From Alphaproteobacteria bacterium (GTDB lineage: Bacteria > Pseudomonadota > Alphaproteobacteria > Rhodospirillales > Rhodospirillaceae): a DNA stretch of 64,000 nt. Below the pieces are notes generated by a model. That model saw only the letters and a program-made list of their open reading frames with translations. It did not search any database and had not been told where the DNA came from. The stretch is taken from positions 124,001-188,000 of the forward strand of contig QJZR01000010.1 of assembly GCA_003246625.1 (NCBI GenBank), in the 5' to 3' direction. The position numbers and the translations under genes are program-made. Positions within the stretch are counted from its first letter, which is position 1; every line of letters starts with the position of its first letter. Positions 41,873-49,453 of this stretch are shown here, in pieces.

Positions 41873-42964
41873 ATGAGCACGACGATCCTCAGCAACGACG
41901 GGCTGGCCGGCATCAGCTGGCAGCAGGTCGTCTACAACCAGATCACCGAGCGCAAGGCGACGGAGCTGGAAAGCGAAACCGCCGACATCGAGGCGCGGTA
42001 CGACGCGAAGACCGCCGCCTTCGACTCCCAGGCCAACAACTGGGCCAAGGTCAAGGCCAGCATCAGCAACGCCGAACTGGCGGTGGACAACGGCCAGGAA
42101 GGCATCGACGAGATCAAGGACATCCTGCTGGAGATGCGGATTCTGCTGGGCAACTACCCGGAGTCCCTGTCCCCCGACCAGCAGCGCGACCAGTTCGACG
42201 AATACGTCGACCAGATCAACCGCATCGCCGACACCTATTCCAAGGCCTACAACCCGATCGGCAACGTGGTCAGCACCGACTGGACGCCCAACACCATCGC
42301 GTTCACCACCGACCTGGCCGGGAACGAGACCTCGATGACCGGCACCTACGTCGGCGCGGATTTCTATATCGAGTCCGACGACGACACCATCTGGGTGCCC
42401 GAATCCGGTACGTCGACGATCACTCAGTACACCGTCTACAACACCGAGAACGAACCCGACAGCACCAAGGCGGAGGGCTTCGCCTCCACCCGCAACGGCC
42501 TCAAGCTGCTCGACTACAACGCCGAAACCGGCGAGGTGACCGTCGTCGTCGACCCGGAAAACGATCCTCAGACGGTGCACGGCACCCTGAAGACCGGCGG
42601 CCTGGACCTGATGCAGTCCTGGTTCTACAAGGGCCTCGACACCGAGGACGGGCGCGCCGCCGCCCTGGCCGCGATCGAACACGCGGAAACCATGATCACC
42701 GCCGCGGAATCCAAGATGGTCGGCATGTCGGCAACGGTGAAGGCCGCCGACCTTAAGGCCGACGACGCGATGAGCGAGCTCAAGGACGACCGCTCCGAGG
42801 CGATGCGCGACCAGTTGACCGAAACCTACGCCGCGCAGATCAAGCAGCAGCAGGAACTCCAGATCCTGCAAAACACCTTCTCGAACATGGCGACGCAACA
42901 GGCCTACATCGAGCAGATCTTCGCCTCGGTCAACAAAGGCCCCTTCTACGACATCTCCGCCTGA
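41873..42964 (+). CDS. Unidentified, possibly axial or secreted, coiled-coil protein upstream of fliK
   Basis: The 363-residue protein is not one I recognise. It has long amphipathic helices at both ends (residues ~20-95: QVVYNQITERKATELESETA and NAELAVDNGQEGIDEIKDIL; ~275-350: AEFWISE-like helices such as DQLTETYAAQIKQQQELQIL). A Thr/Asp/Glu-rich beta-type middle lies between them (MTGTYVGADFYIESDDDTIW). That plan, with no signal peptide and no Cys, is like flagellin, FlgL or other flagellar axial/secreted proteins, and it sits beside hook genes. It has its own strong GGGAGGAG box. A cap, junction or filament-associated protein is possible; this is inference only. Confidence 0.65.
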   Translation: MSTTILSNDGLAGISWQQVVYNQITERKATELESETADIEARYDAKTAAFDSQANNWAKVKASISNAELAVDNGQEGIDEIKDILLEMRILLGNYPESLSPDQQRDQFDEYVDQINRIADTYSKAYNPIGNVVSTDWTPNTIAFTTDLAGNETSMTGTYVGADFYIESDDDTIWVPESGTSTITQYTVYNTENEPDSTKAEGFASTRNGLKLLDYNAETGEVTVVVDPENDPQTVHGTLKTGGLDLMQSWFYKGLDTEDGRAAALAAIEHAETMITAAESKMVGMSATVKAADLKADDAMSELKDDRSEAMRDQLTETYAAQIKQQQELQILQNTFSNMATQQAYIEQIFASVNKGPFYDISA

Positions 42965-43005
42965 ACGGCGCCTTCGCCGGGTGGGTAAGAATCCACCCGG
43001 CGGGG

Positions 43006-43020
43006 CGGCAGAAGTTGCCG
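43006..43020. promoter_or_regulatory. Putative FlbD (ftr-like) operator upstream of fliK
   Basis: CGGCAGAAGTTGCCG fits the CGGCAA-N3-TTGCCG palindrome with one mismatch. It ends 85 bp before the -24 box of the fliK promoter, matching the spacing at flgF (88 bp) and flgI (85 bp). Confidence 0.55.
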
Positions 43021-43104
43021 CCCACCCCCCTTCATCGCGGCCGCCACGGCCACCCACATCCATAAAATCCATTATATAACAACGGGCTGAAAACCGGCCC
43101 GGAT

Positions 43105-43120
43105 TGGCCCAAGGCTTGCT
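43105..43120 (+). promoter_or_regulatory. Sigma-54 (RpoN) promoter of fliK-flgD-flgE
   Basis: TGGCCCAAGGCTTGCT keeps the -24 GG and the -12 TTGCT exactly, with A to C and G to A changes in the -24 box extension. It lies 51 bp upstream of the fliK ATG. Confidence 0.75.
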
Positions 43121-43171
43121 GGATACCCGACGCAATCGTGTTTTCCGGCCAAAGCTTGAAGAGGACGGGCC

Positions 43172-45013
43172 ATGGATCTTTATGCGCTGCTCGCGAAAAA
43201 ATCGGCGGAGACCTCGCAGACCGGCACCGCCACGGCGTCCCGCGCCAAATCGTCGCAGGGTTTTGCCGACGCGTTGAGTGCCGCGCGCGTCCGTCTGACC
43301 TCGAACGACCCCACCGCTGCGCTGGGCAACCTGTTCAAGCCGTCCACCGACGCCTCCTCCGACAACACGTCGGAATTGGTCGACGACGGCGCCTCGTCCC
43401 GCCGCCGCGCCGTGCGCGCCGAGGCCGCCGACGACAGCGACAAGCCCCGGACGCGCGGCCGCCGCGCCGACAAGTCCCGCGACACGGAAACCGCCGCCGA
43501 GGCGCCGCGCGACGCCGCCGCCGAGGACACCGCGTCCGCCGACGCCACGGCCGAAACCGCCGACGCCGCCAAGCCGGCGAAGGACAAGCCCAAGACCGAA
43601 GCCGCCGAAACCGATCCGGCGGAACAGGCCGCCGCCCCGGCCCAGGCCGAGGTCCCCGCCGACGCCGCCCAGGCGCAGGCCGCCGCCGCGGCCGCCGCCG
43701 CCCAGGCGCAGGCGGAACTGCCGGTCGCCACGGCGAAGACGGACGGCCAGACGGCAGCCCCGGCCGCCGCCCCGGCGGAGATCGCCGCCCAACCGCAGGA
43801 CCCGACCGCGCAGCAGCAGATCGCGGCGCCCCAGGCGCAGACGCAGGCCCAGGCCGCCCCCACCGCCGGGGAAAACGCCCCGGCGCAGAACCCGGCGCAG
43901 CAGGCCCAGACGACTCAGACCCAGGCGCCTCAGGCGCAGGCACAGACCGACGCCGCCCCCACCGCCCAGCCGCAGGACCGGAACGGCGAGGCCGCCGACG
44001 CCCTGGCCCGCGCCCAGGCGGCGGGCATCGCCGAGCGTCTGGACGACGGCGACAAGGTCGCGGTTTCGGTGAGGGTGACCGCCCCGGCGCAAACCGCGCA
44101 GCAGGCCGCCCAGCCGCAGGCGCAGACCGCCCGCGCCCAGACGCAGCAGACCGCGCAGACCGCCGACACCGCCGTCCGCCAGACCGCCGCCGCGCCGCTT
44201 GAGACCGCGGACGCGGTGACCGCCGCCGCCACCGCCGCCGACGGCAGCGGTAACGACGCCTCGCGGAACTTCACCGGCGCTCAGGCGCAGGCGCAAACCC
44301 AGGCCGCCGCCCCCGGCACCCAGGCCGCCCTGGCGCAGAACCAGACCGCCGCCGCGCCCGGCGCCTTCCAGCAGGCCCTGGCGGCGCAGTCCGCCCAGGC
44401 GCAGCCGCAGGCCGCCGCCGCCACGACCGCCACCGCCACGGCGGCCCCGGTCGAAGCCGCCACGGGGATCGGCGACGCCGCGCCGCAGACGCAGGCCCCC
44501 GCCGCCGCGGTCGCCACGGCGCAGACCGCCGAGGACACCGCCACGGCGCAGACCGCCCGCGCCCAGATGCCGAAGACCCCGGTGCCGCCGAAGCAAATCG
44601 CCGACCAGGTCAAGGTCAGCATCGCCAAGGGCGTCGACGAGGGGATGGACAAGATCAACATCCGCCTGCGCCCGAACGAGCTCGGACGGATCGAGATCAA
44701 GCTCAACGTCGCCAACGACGGCACGGTGCAGGCCATGGTCACCGCCGACCGGCCGGAAACCCTCGACGTTCTCAAGCGGGATGCCGCCGGTCTGGAAAAG
44801 GCCTTGCAGGATGCCGGACTGAAGACCGGGCAGGATTCGCTCAATTTCAGCCTGCGCGACCAGGGCAACCAAGGCTCCGCCAACAACGAAAACCGCAACC
44901 GCACCCCCTATGGCCGGGTCGCCGCCTCGTCGGACGATCTGGACGCCGGGGACGCGGCGGCCGCGGCCTATGCCGGATCGGCCCGCGCCGACGGCATCGA
45001 CATCCGGGTCTAG
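43172..45013 (+). CDS. fliK: Flagellar hook-length control protein FliK
   Basis: FliK measures hook length and switches export specificity. The 613-residue protein has a long low-complexity Ala/Gln/Pro-rich N-terminal ruler region (~70-460, e.g. AQAQTDAAPTAQPQ), with an early basic patch SSRRRAVRAEAADD. The conserved C-terminal Flg_hook domain follows (about 475-580): ADQVKVSIAKGVDEGMDKIN, IRLRPNELGRIEIKLNVAND and GLEKALQDAGLKTGQDSLNF. It precedes flgD and flgE, as in most hook operons. The compositional bias explains the many shadow ORFs on both strands here. Confidence 0.93.
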   Translation: MDLYALLAKKSAETSQTGTATASRAKSSQGFADALSAARVRLTSNDPTAALGNLFKPSTDASSDNTSELVDDGASSRRRAVRAEAADDSDKPRTRGRRADKSRDTETAAEAPRDAAAEDTASADATAETADAAKPAKDKPKTEAAETDPAEQAAAPAQAEVPADAAQAQAAAAAAAAQAQAELPVATAKTDGQTAAPAAAPAEIAAQPQDPTAQQQIAAPQAQTQAQAAPTAGENAPAQNPAQQAQTTQTQAPQAQAQTDAAPTAQPQDRNGEAADALARAQAAGIAERLDDGDKVAVSVRVTAPAQTAQQAAQPQAQTARAQTQQTAQTADTAVRQTAAAPLETADAVTAAATAADGSGNDASRNFTGAQAQAQTQAAAPGTQAALAQNQTAAAPGAFQQALAAQSAQAQPQAAAATTATATAAPVEAATGIGDAAPQTQAPAAAVATAQTAEDTATAQTARAQMPKTPVPPKQIADQVKVSIAKGVDEGMDKINIRLRPNELGRIEIKLNVANDGTVQAMVTADRPETLDVLKRDAAGLEKALQDAGLKTGQDSLNFSLRDQGNQGSANNENRNRTPYGRVAASSDDLDAGDAAAAAYAGSARADGIDIRV

Positions 45014-45034
45014 GCCGGAAAAGGACGACACAAG

Positions 45035-45784
45035 ATGACCGATGTCACCACACTCGCCGCATTGAACGCCGACTACAGCAAGTCGTCGACCTCGCGTTCC
45101 ACGCTGGCCAACGACCTCGACAGCTTCCTGACGCTCCTCACCGCGCAGTTGAAGAACCAGGACCCGCTGTCGCCGATGGACAGCACCGAATTCACCAACC
45201 AGTTGGTGCAGTTCGCGGGCGTCGAACAGCAGATCAACGCCAACACCAACCTGGAAACCCTGATCGGCCTCAACCAGGCCAGCATCGGCGCCCAGGCGGT
45301 CAGCTATATCGGCAAGGAAGTGCAGGCGGAATCCACCACCCTGCCGCTGCAGGACGGATCGGCCAAGTACACCTACACCCTGCCGCAAGACGCCAAGACC
45401 TGTCAGATCGTGATCAAGGACAGCTCGGGCGCGGTGGTGAAGCTGGTGCAGGGCGAACTCTCCGCCGGCACCTATCACATGACCTGGGACGGCACCAACA
45501 GCTACGGCGAGAAGGTGGACGACGGCGCCTATACCCTGGAGGTACAGGCCTCCAACGCCGACGACGGCGAAACCATGGAAGACATCTACACCACCACCTT
45601 CGGCAAGGTGACCGCGATCGCCAGCGACGGCGACGACGTGCTGATCGCCGCGGGTCCGGTGCTGTACAGCATGAGCTACATCATCTCGGTGCGCGAGATC
45701 GAGGCGACGGAGGCCGCCGCCACGACGACCGACACCGGCACCACCACGACCGACACCACGACGGCAACCGAAACCAACGGCTGA
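45035..45784 (+). CDS. flgD: Hook assembly scaffold protein FlgD
   Basis: FlgD caps the growing hook. The 249-residue protein has the conserved N-terminal motif (LDSFLTLLTAQLKNQDPLSP, MDSTEFTNQLVQFAGVEQQI), a FLN-like/tudor domain (SSGAVVKLVQGELSAGTYHM, WDGTNSYGEKVDDGAYTLEV) and a short Thr-rich C-terminal tail (TDTGTTTTDTTTATETNG), an odd low-complexity ending. GGAAAAGGACG precedes the ATG. It lies between fliK and flgE. Confidence 0.96.
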   Translation: MTDVTTLAALNADYSKSSTSRSTLANDLDSFLTLLTAQLKNQDPLSPMDSTEFTNQLVQFAGVEQQINANTNLETLIGLNQASIGAQAVSYIGKEVQAESTTLPLQDGSAKYTYTLPQDAKTCQIVIKDSSGAVVKLVQGELSAGTYHMTWDGTNSYGEKVDDGAYTLEVQASNADDGETMEDIYTTTFGKVTAIASDGDDVLIAAGPVLYSMSYIISVREIEATEAAATTTDTGTTTTDTTTATETNG

Positions 45785-45850
45785 GGCCGGAAACCATCCC
45801 CGGCGCGTTGACCAAGGCCCCGCCGGTCAGGAAGTCAAGGAGACGAAACC

Positions 45851-48103
45851 ATGAGCCTCTACGGTGCACTTTTCTCGGGCGTTTCCGGCCTTTCCGCGCA
45901 GTCGAGCGCGATGGGCGCGATCGCCGACAACATCACCAACGTCAACACCATCGGCTACAAGGGCACCTCCGTCAATTTCCAGACCCTGGTGACCAAGCAG
46001 ACCTCGCTGACCACCTATTCGGCGGGCGGCGCGCAGCCGAAGCCCCGGGCCAACATCGACATCCAGGGCCTGCTGTCGGCGACCAGTTCCTCCACCGACA
46101 TCGGCATCTCCGGTTCCGGCTTCTTCATCGTCAACGAAGCGGCGAACCCGGGTTCGGGCAACGTCTGGGGTTACACCCGCGCCGGTTCGTTCAAGCTGGA
46201 CGACGAAGGCTACCTGACCAACGTCGCGGGCTACTACCTGCAGGCCTGGCCGCTGTCCACCTATGACGGCAGCACCAACGCCTCGCTGGTGACGGTGGGC
46301 GACAACGTCTACATGAAGGCCTATCAGGACCAGAACGGCGTCACCACCTACGTCAACGACAACGTCATCGACAGCCGCAACCTGAAGCCGATCAACCTGA
46401 ACCGCATCGGCGGCACCGCGACGGCGACGCAGAACATCCGCGTCGGCGCCAACCTGCCGTCCTCGGACCCGATCTTCGACGCGGGCAACGCCAGCGCGGG
46501 CGGCCGCCACAGCCTGTCGACCCTGGTCTACGACAGCCTGGGCAACGACCATAACCTGAACATGCAGTTCACCAAGCAGTCCTCCAACTCGTGGGGCCTG
46601 GACGTCGAAATGCCCTCGGGCGCCGCCACCCTGATCGTCTACGACGAACGCGAGGTGACCACCGACGCGGGCGCGGAAGACGTCTACGCGGCACGCGGCC
46701 AGATCGAACTGTCCGACATCCCCGAATACGGCGAATACCTGACCGTCACCGACGGCTCGGGCAGCACCTACGTCTTCGAATTCACCGACGGCGCGGGCGC
46801 CAACCATGTCGCCGGCGCCGGCGAGGTCGTGGTGGAAGTCGACATCCACACCGCCACCAGCATCTCGGACGTGATTTCCGACCTGAAGACCGAGATCGAC
46901 GCCAACGTGCGCGATTCCGACCGCTTCGTCAGCAACGGTGCGAAGATGGACATCATCCAGTCGGCGGCGGGCGACGAGCTCGAGGTGGACGCCTCCTCGT
47001 GCCTGACCTGCTTGCAGTCCCAGGCCAACCCCAACGCCTCCACCGGCATTCCCACCGGCCGCTACACCATTCCGGAAATCGACACCGCGCTGAAGAACAC
47101 CGCGCGCATCGACTTCCGCGGCGGCGTCAACGTGCCCGCCGACGATTCCACGATCTCCCTGGCCGGCGTCACCTTCGAATTCGACAACGACTCCTCCGGC
47201 CCCAGCGCGGTGGGTAACATCGCCGTCGATATCACCGGCATGACCGACCCGGCGGACATCGTTTCCGCCCTGAAGACCGCGATCGACGCCAACGTCGCCG
47301 AGCCCGGACGTTTCGTCGCCTCCGGCCGCAGCCTGAACATCTATCAGTCGTCTTCCGGCGCCGACATCGGCGTCACCGCCGGGGCGACCACCAACACCTT
47401 CGTCAGCCAGAACGTCGGCAACACCGACACCTACGCGGCGGCGGCGGGCACCACCTTCACCATCGCCAACACCTTCTCCTTCAACAACGTCGGCAATTCG
47501 GAATCCGGCTACATCGTCCCGGCGGTGCGTTTCAACGCCGACGGCACGCCGATGTACTTCAACGTCAACAGCGTCGAGATCGATTGGGCGAACGGCGCCG
47601 AGAACATGGAACAGACGGTGAAGAACGGCCAGAACGTCGACCTGCGTATCGACCTGTTCTTCGGCAACACCTCCACCGCCGACGGCCTGACCCACCTGTC
47701 CGGCGACTTCGCGCCGAACTACATCAACCAGGACGGTGCGAAGTTCGGCAGCTACGCGGGCGTCACCATCGGTTCCGACGGCATCGTCACCGCCCTGTTC
47801 GACAACGGCGAAAGCCGCCCGATCGGACAGATTCCGCTGGCCACCTTCGTCAACCCGAACGGCATGGAAGCGCGCACCGGCAACATGTGGATCGAAACCG
47901 ACGTGTCCGGCCAGCCGACGGTGCGCACCGCCGGTTCGGGCGGCGCGGGCACGGTCAACGCGGCCTCCCTGGAAGCCTCGACCGTCGACCTCGGCACCGA
48001 GTTCACCAACATGATCACCACGCAGCGCGCCTATTCCGCCGCGGCGAAGGTGATCACCTCGGCCGACGAAATGCTGGACGAACTGGTCCGCATCAAGCGG
48101 TAA
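45851..48103 (+). CDS. flgE: Flagellar hook protein FlgE (enlarged)
   Basis: FlgE is the hook subunit. It has the N-terminal motif MGAIADNITNVNTIGYKGTS, a GSGFFIVNE... YTRAGSFKLDDEGYLTN segment and the C-terminal D0 helix SLEASTVDLGTEFTNMITTQRA-type with KVITSADEMLDELV. At 750 residues it is far larger than enteric FlgE (about 400). The excess is a central region (~280-515) with two related ~95-residue units, each having a beta-rich (T)F(E)F segment followed by a helix (ISDLKTEIDANV / VSALKTAIDANV) and (R)FVSNG/(R)FVASG. A CLTC pair (residues ~384-387) lies between them. This gives hooks a bulky outer domain. Confidence 0.96.
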   Translation: MSLYGALFSGVSGLSAQSSAMGAIADNITNVNTIGYKGTSVNFQTLVTKQTSLTTYSAGGAQPKPRANIDIQGLLSATSSSTDIGISGSGFFIVNEAANPGSGNVWGYTRAGSFKLDDEGYLTNVAGYYLQAWPLSTYDGSTNASLVTVGDNVYMKAYQDQNGVTTYVNDNVIDSRNLKPINLNRIGGTATATQNIRVGANLPSSDPIFDAGNASAGGRHSLSTLVYDSLGNDHNLNMQFTKQSSNSWGLDVEMPSGAATLIVYDEREVTTDAGAEDVYAARGQIELSDIPEYGEYLTVTDGSGSTYVFEFTDGAGANHVAGAGEVVVEVDIHTATSISDVISDLKTEIDANVRDSDRFVSNGAKMDIIQSAAGDELEVDASSCLTCLQSQANPNASTGIPTGRYTIPEIDTALKNTARIDFRGGVNVPADDSTISLAGVTFEFDNDSSGPSAVGNIAVDITGMTDPADIVSALKTAIDANVAEPGRFVASGRSLNIYQSSSGADIGVTAGATTNTFVSQNVGNTDTYAAAAGTTFTIANTFSFNNVGNSESGYIVPAVRFNADGTPMYFNVNSVEIDWANGAENMEQTVKNGQNVDLRIDLFFGNTSTADGLTHLSGDFAPNYINQDGAKFGSYAGVTIGSDGIVTALFDNGESRPIGQIPLATFVNPNGMEARTGNMWIETDVSGQPTVRTAGSGGAGTVNAASLEASTVDLGTEFTNMITTQRAYSAAAKVITSADEMLDELVRIKR

Positions 48104-48123
48104 ACCGGCAGACGGACGAAACC

Positions 48124-48151
48124 AAAGGCCCCGCCATCGGCGGGGCCTTTT
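48124..48151. terminator. Bidirectional terminator after flgE
   Basis: AAAGGCCCCGCC-ATC-GGCGGGGCCTTTT is a perfect GC-rich stem with T residues on the plus strand and a TTTGGTTT tail on the minus strand. It ends the fliK-flgD-flgE operon and may also stop read-through from the leftward J-domain gene. Confidence 0.92.
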
Positions 48152-48176
48152 CCGTTGCGGAACCATGGCTTCCTCA

Positions 48177-48271
48177 TCCCGTCACCCTCGGACTTGTTCC
48201 GAGGGTCCACGTCTTGTTTTCCAGGGCTTTGAAAAACCCGTGGATGCCCGTGACGAGCACGGGCATGACGG
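48177..48271. repeat. REP-like intergenic palindromic element
   Basis: Two nested inverted repeats occur: CCCTCGGA-CTTGT-TCCGAGGG (about 48185-48205) and TGCCCGTG-ACGA-GCACGGGCA (about 48245-48264), bracketed by GGTCCACG and CGTGGATG in opposite orientation. This 'CCCGGACTTGTCCGGG ... GTGGATGCCCG' layout is typical of dispersed alphaproteobacterial intergenic repeats. Copy number in the genome cannot be checked here. Confidence 0.6.
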
Positions 48272-48314
48272 ACCGGGAGAGGCGCGCACGACGGGAGGGG
48301 AACGACGACGCGGC

Positions 48315-49451
48315 TTACTTCAAATCGTCGATCTCGACGAAACCCAACCGCCCGTCGGGCAGGCGCACCTGCACCCAGGAACCGCCGGGAACCAGGGCGG
48401 TCATCGTCACCTGGGTTCCCTTTTCCGCCCAGGCGAGCACCGGCGACATGCGGCCGGGGCCGCCGTAAAGGGCGATGCGGCCGCGCGACACCACATAGAC
48501 CGGCAGGGGCGTCGCCGGGCCGTCGGGCAGGGCGACCAGGGCCTGCACCGGCGGCAGGGAGGGCGTCGGACGCGGCGGCGGCGGCGGCGACGCACGATGC
48601 AGGGAAAACGCCATCGCCAGGACGACGATCAGGACGATCCCGGCGAAGGGCGACAGTTGCAGCCAGAAGGCGCGGCCGAAACGCGGCCAGCGGCTTTTCA
48701 GCGCCTTCGCCCCGCCCAGGGCGGAGACCAGGGTCTCCGCCTCGTGACGGAAGGCGGTCCGGGCGGCGAAGGGCAACGCCTGGGCGACACTGGCGCGGGC
48801 CAGGTCGACGTCGCCCTTGCCCAGGAACGCCCGCGCCTGGGACAGCAGCATGCGGGCGTTGGCCTCGGCCGGCATTTCGCCGCCCGCGAGGTTGCGGAAC
48901 AAGGCGGGAAAAGCCCACAGCGTCCCCTTGGGCAGGGCGGTCAGGCCGCGCACCCAGGTATGCAGCGAGGCCCGCACCGCGGCCTTTTCGGCGCAACGCG
49001 GGCAGAACACCCCGGCGACGGTACGCCGCGTCGCGGCGAAGGGGCGCCCCCCGACCTCGCGGAACGACACCACGCGCGGCTGCGCGGACAGGGTGCCGCA
49101 GGCGCGGCAGGCATGAAAACGGGCACGCGGCGGCGGTTCGCGTTGGGGCTCCGGGCGGGGACGCGCGGCTTCGGCGCGCGCTTCCGGCGGCGGCTCCGGC
49201 GGCGGCGGCGGGGTCCGCGCCCGCTTCCGCTGCGTCGCGGCGTGATAGCGCTGGCGTCTCTCGGGGTCGCCCAGCACCCGATAGGCCTCGTTGAGCAGGC
49301 GGAATTCCGCCTCGGCGTCCGGGGACGCGTTGTGGTCCGGGTGCAGCCGCTTGGCGCGGGCGCGGAACGCCGCCTTGATCGCGTCGAGGTCGGCGTCGGC
49401 GGCGACGCCGAGGATGCCATAGTAGTTGCGGGGATCGGAGAAGCCGCCCAT
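48315..49451 (-). CDS. J-domain protein with zinc-ribbon-like motif, membrane helix and SH3-like tail
   Basis: The 378-residue protein starts with a J domain (NYYGILGVAADADLDAIKAA, HPD motif in KRLHPDHNASP, LLNEAYRVLGDPERRQRYHA), so it should stimulate a DnaK-type ATPase. A Pro-rich linker leads to two Cys pairs (CRACGT, CPRC), then a helical region with a predicted membrane helix (LSPFAGIVLIVVLAMAFSL, about residue 280). The C-terminal 70 residues look like a bacterial SH3 domain (GSWVQVRLPDGRLGFVEIDD), on the far side of the membrane. The true ATG is 49451, 2 nt after the upstream gene; the longer ORF is spurious. It ends the fli/flh operon; a link to flagella is by position only. Confidence 0.82.
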   Translation of the reverse strand: MGGFSDPRNYYGILGVAADADLDAIKAAFRARAKRLHPDHNASPDAEAEFRLLNEAYRVLGDPERRQRYHAATQRKRARTPPPPPEPPPEARAEAARPRPEPQREPPPRARFHACRACGTLSAQPRVVSFREVGGRPFAATRRTVAGVFCPRCAEKAAVRASLHTWVRGLTALPKGTLWAFPALFRNLAGGEMPAEANARMLLSQARAFLGKGDVDLARASVAQALPFAARTAFRHEAETLVSALGGAKALKSRWPRFGRAFWLQLSPFAGIVLIVVLAMAFSLHRASPPPPPRPTPSLPPVQALVALPDGPATPLPVYVVSRGRIALYGGPGRMSPVLAWAEKGTQVTMTALVPGGSWVQVRLPDGRLGFVEIDDLK

Positions 49452-49453
49452 CG

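Larger units (their letters stand above)
42965..43171. promoter_or_regulatory. fliK upstream region
   Basis: The 207-bp region contains a short GGGTGG..CCACCC stem (about 42980-42998), an FlbD-type palindrome (43006-43020), a weak A+T patch (ataaaatccattatataac, 43062-43080) that could be an IHF-type bend site, and the sigma-54 promoter (43105-43120). The order enhancer, AT-rich bend, -24/-12 is the textbook layout of a sigma-54 control region. Confidence 0.65.
48104..48314. other. Gap between flgE and J-domain gene
   Basis: The 211-bp region between convergent genes holds a strong terminator (48124-48151) and an imperfect, composite palindromic repeat (48177-48271) with no coding signs. Confidence 0.6.

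Noticed and set aside
43172-45013. Several long minus-strand and +3-frame ORFs across fliK (e.g. 41834..45478)
   Set aside because: They arise from the Ala/Gln-rich repeats of fliK; no motifs or start signals fit.
48177-48271. Possible CRISPR-like or attachment-site repeat
   Set aside because: Only one composite palindrome, no regularly spaced repeats and no integrase nearby.
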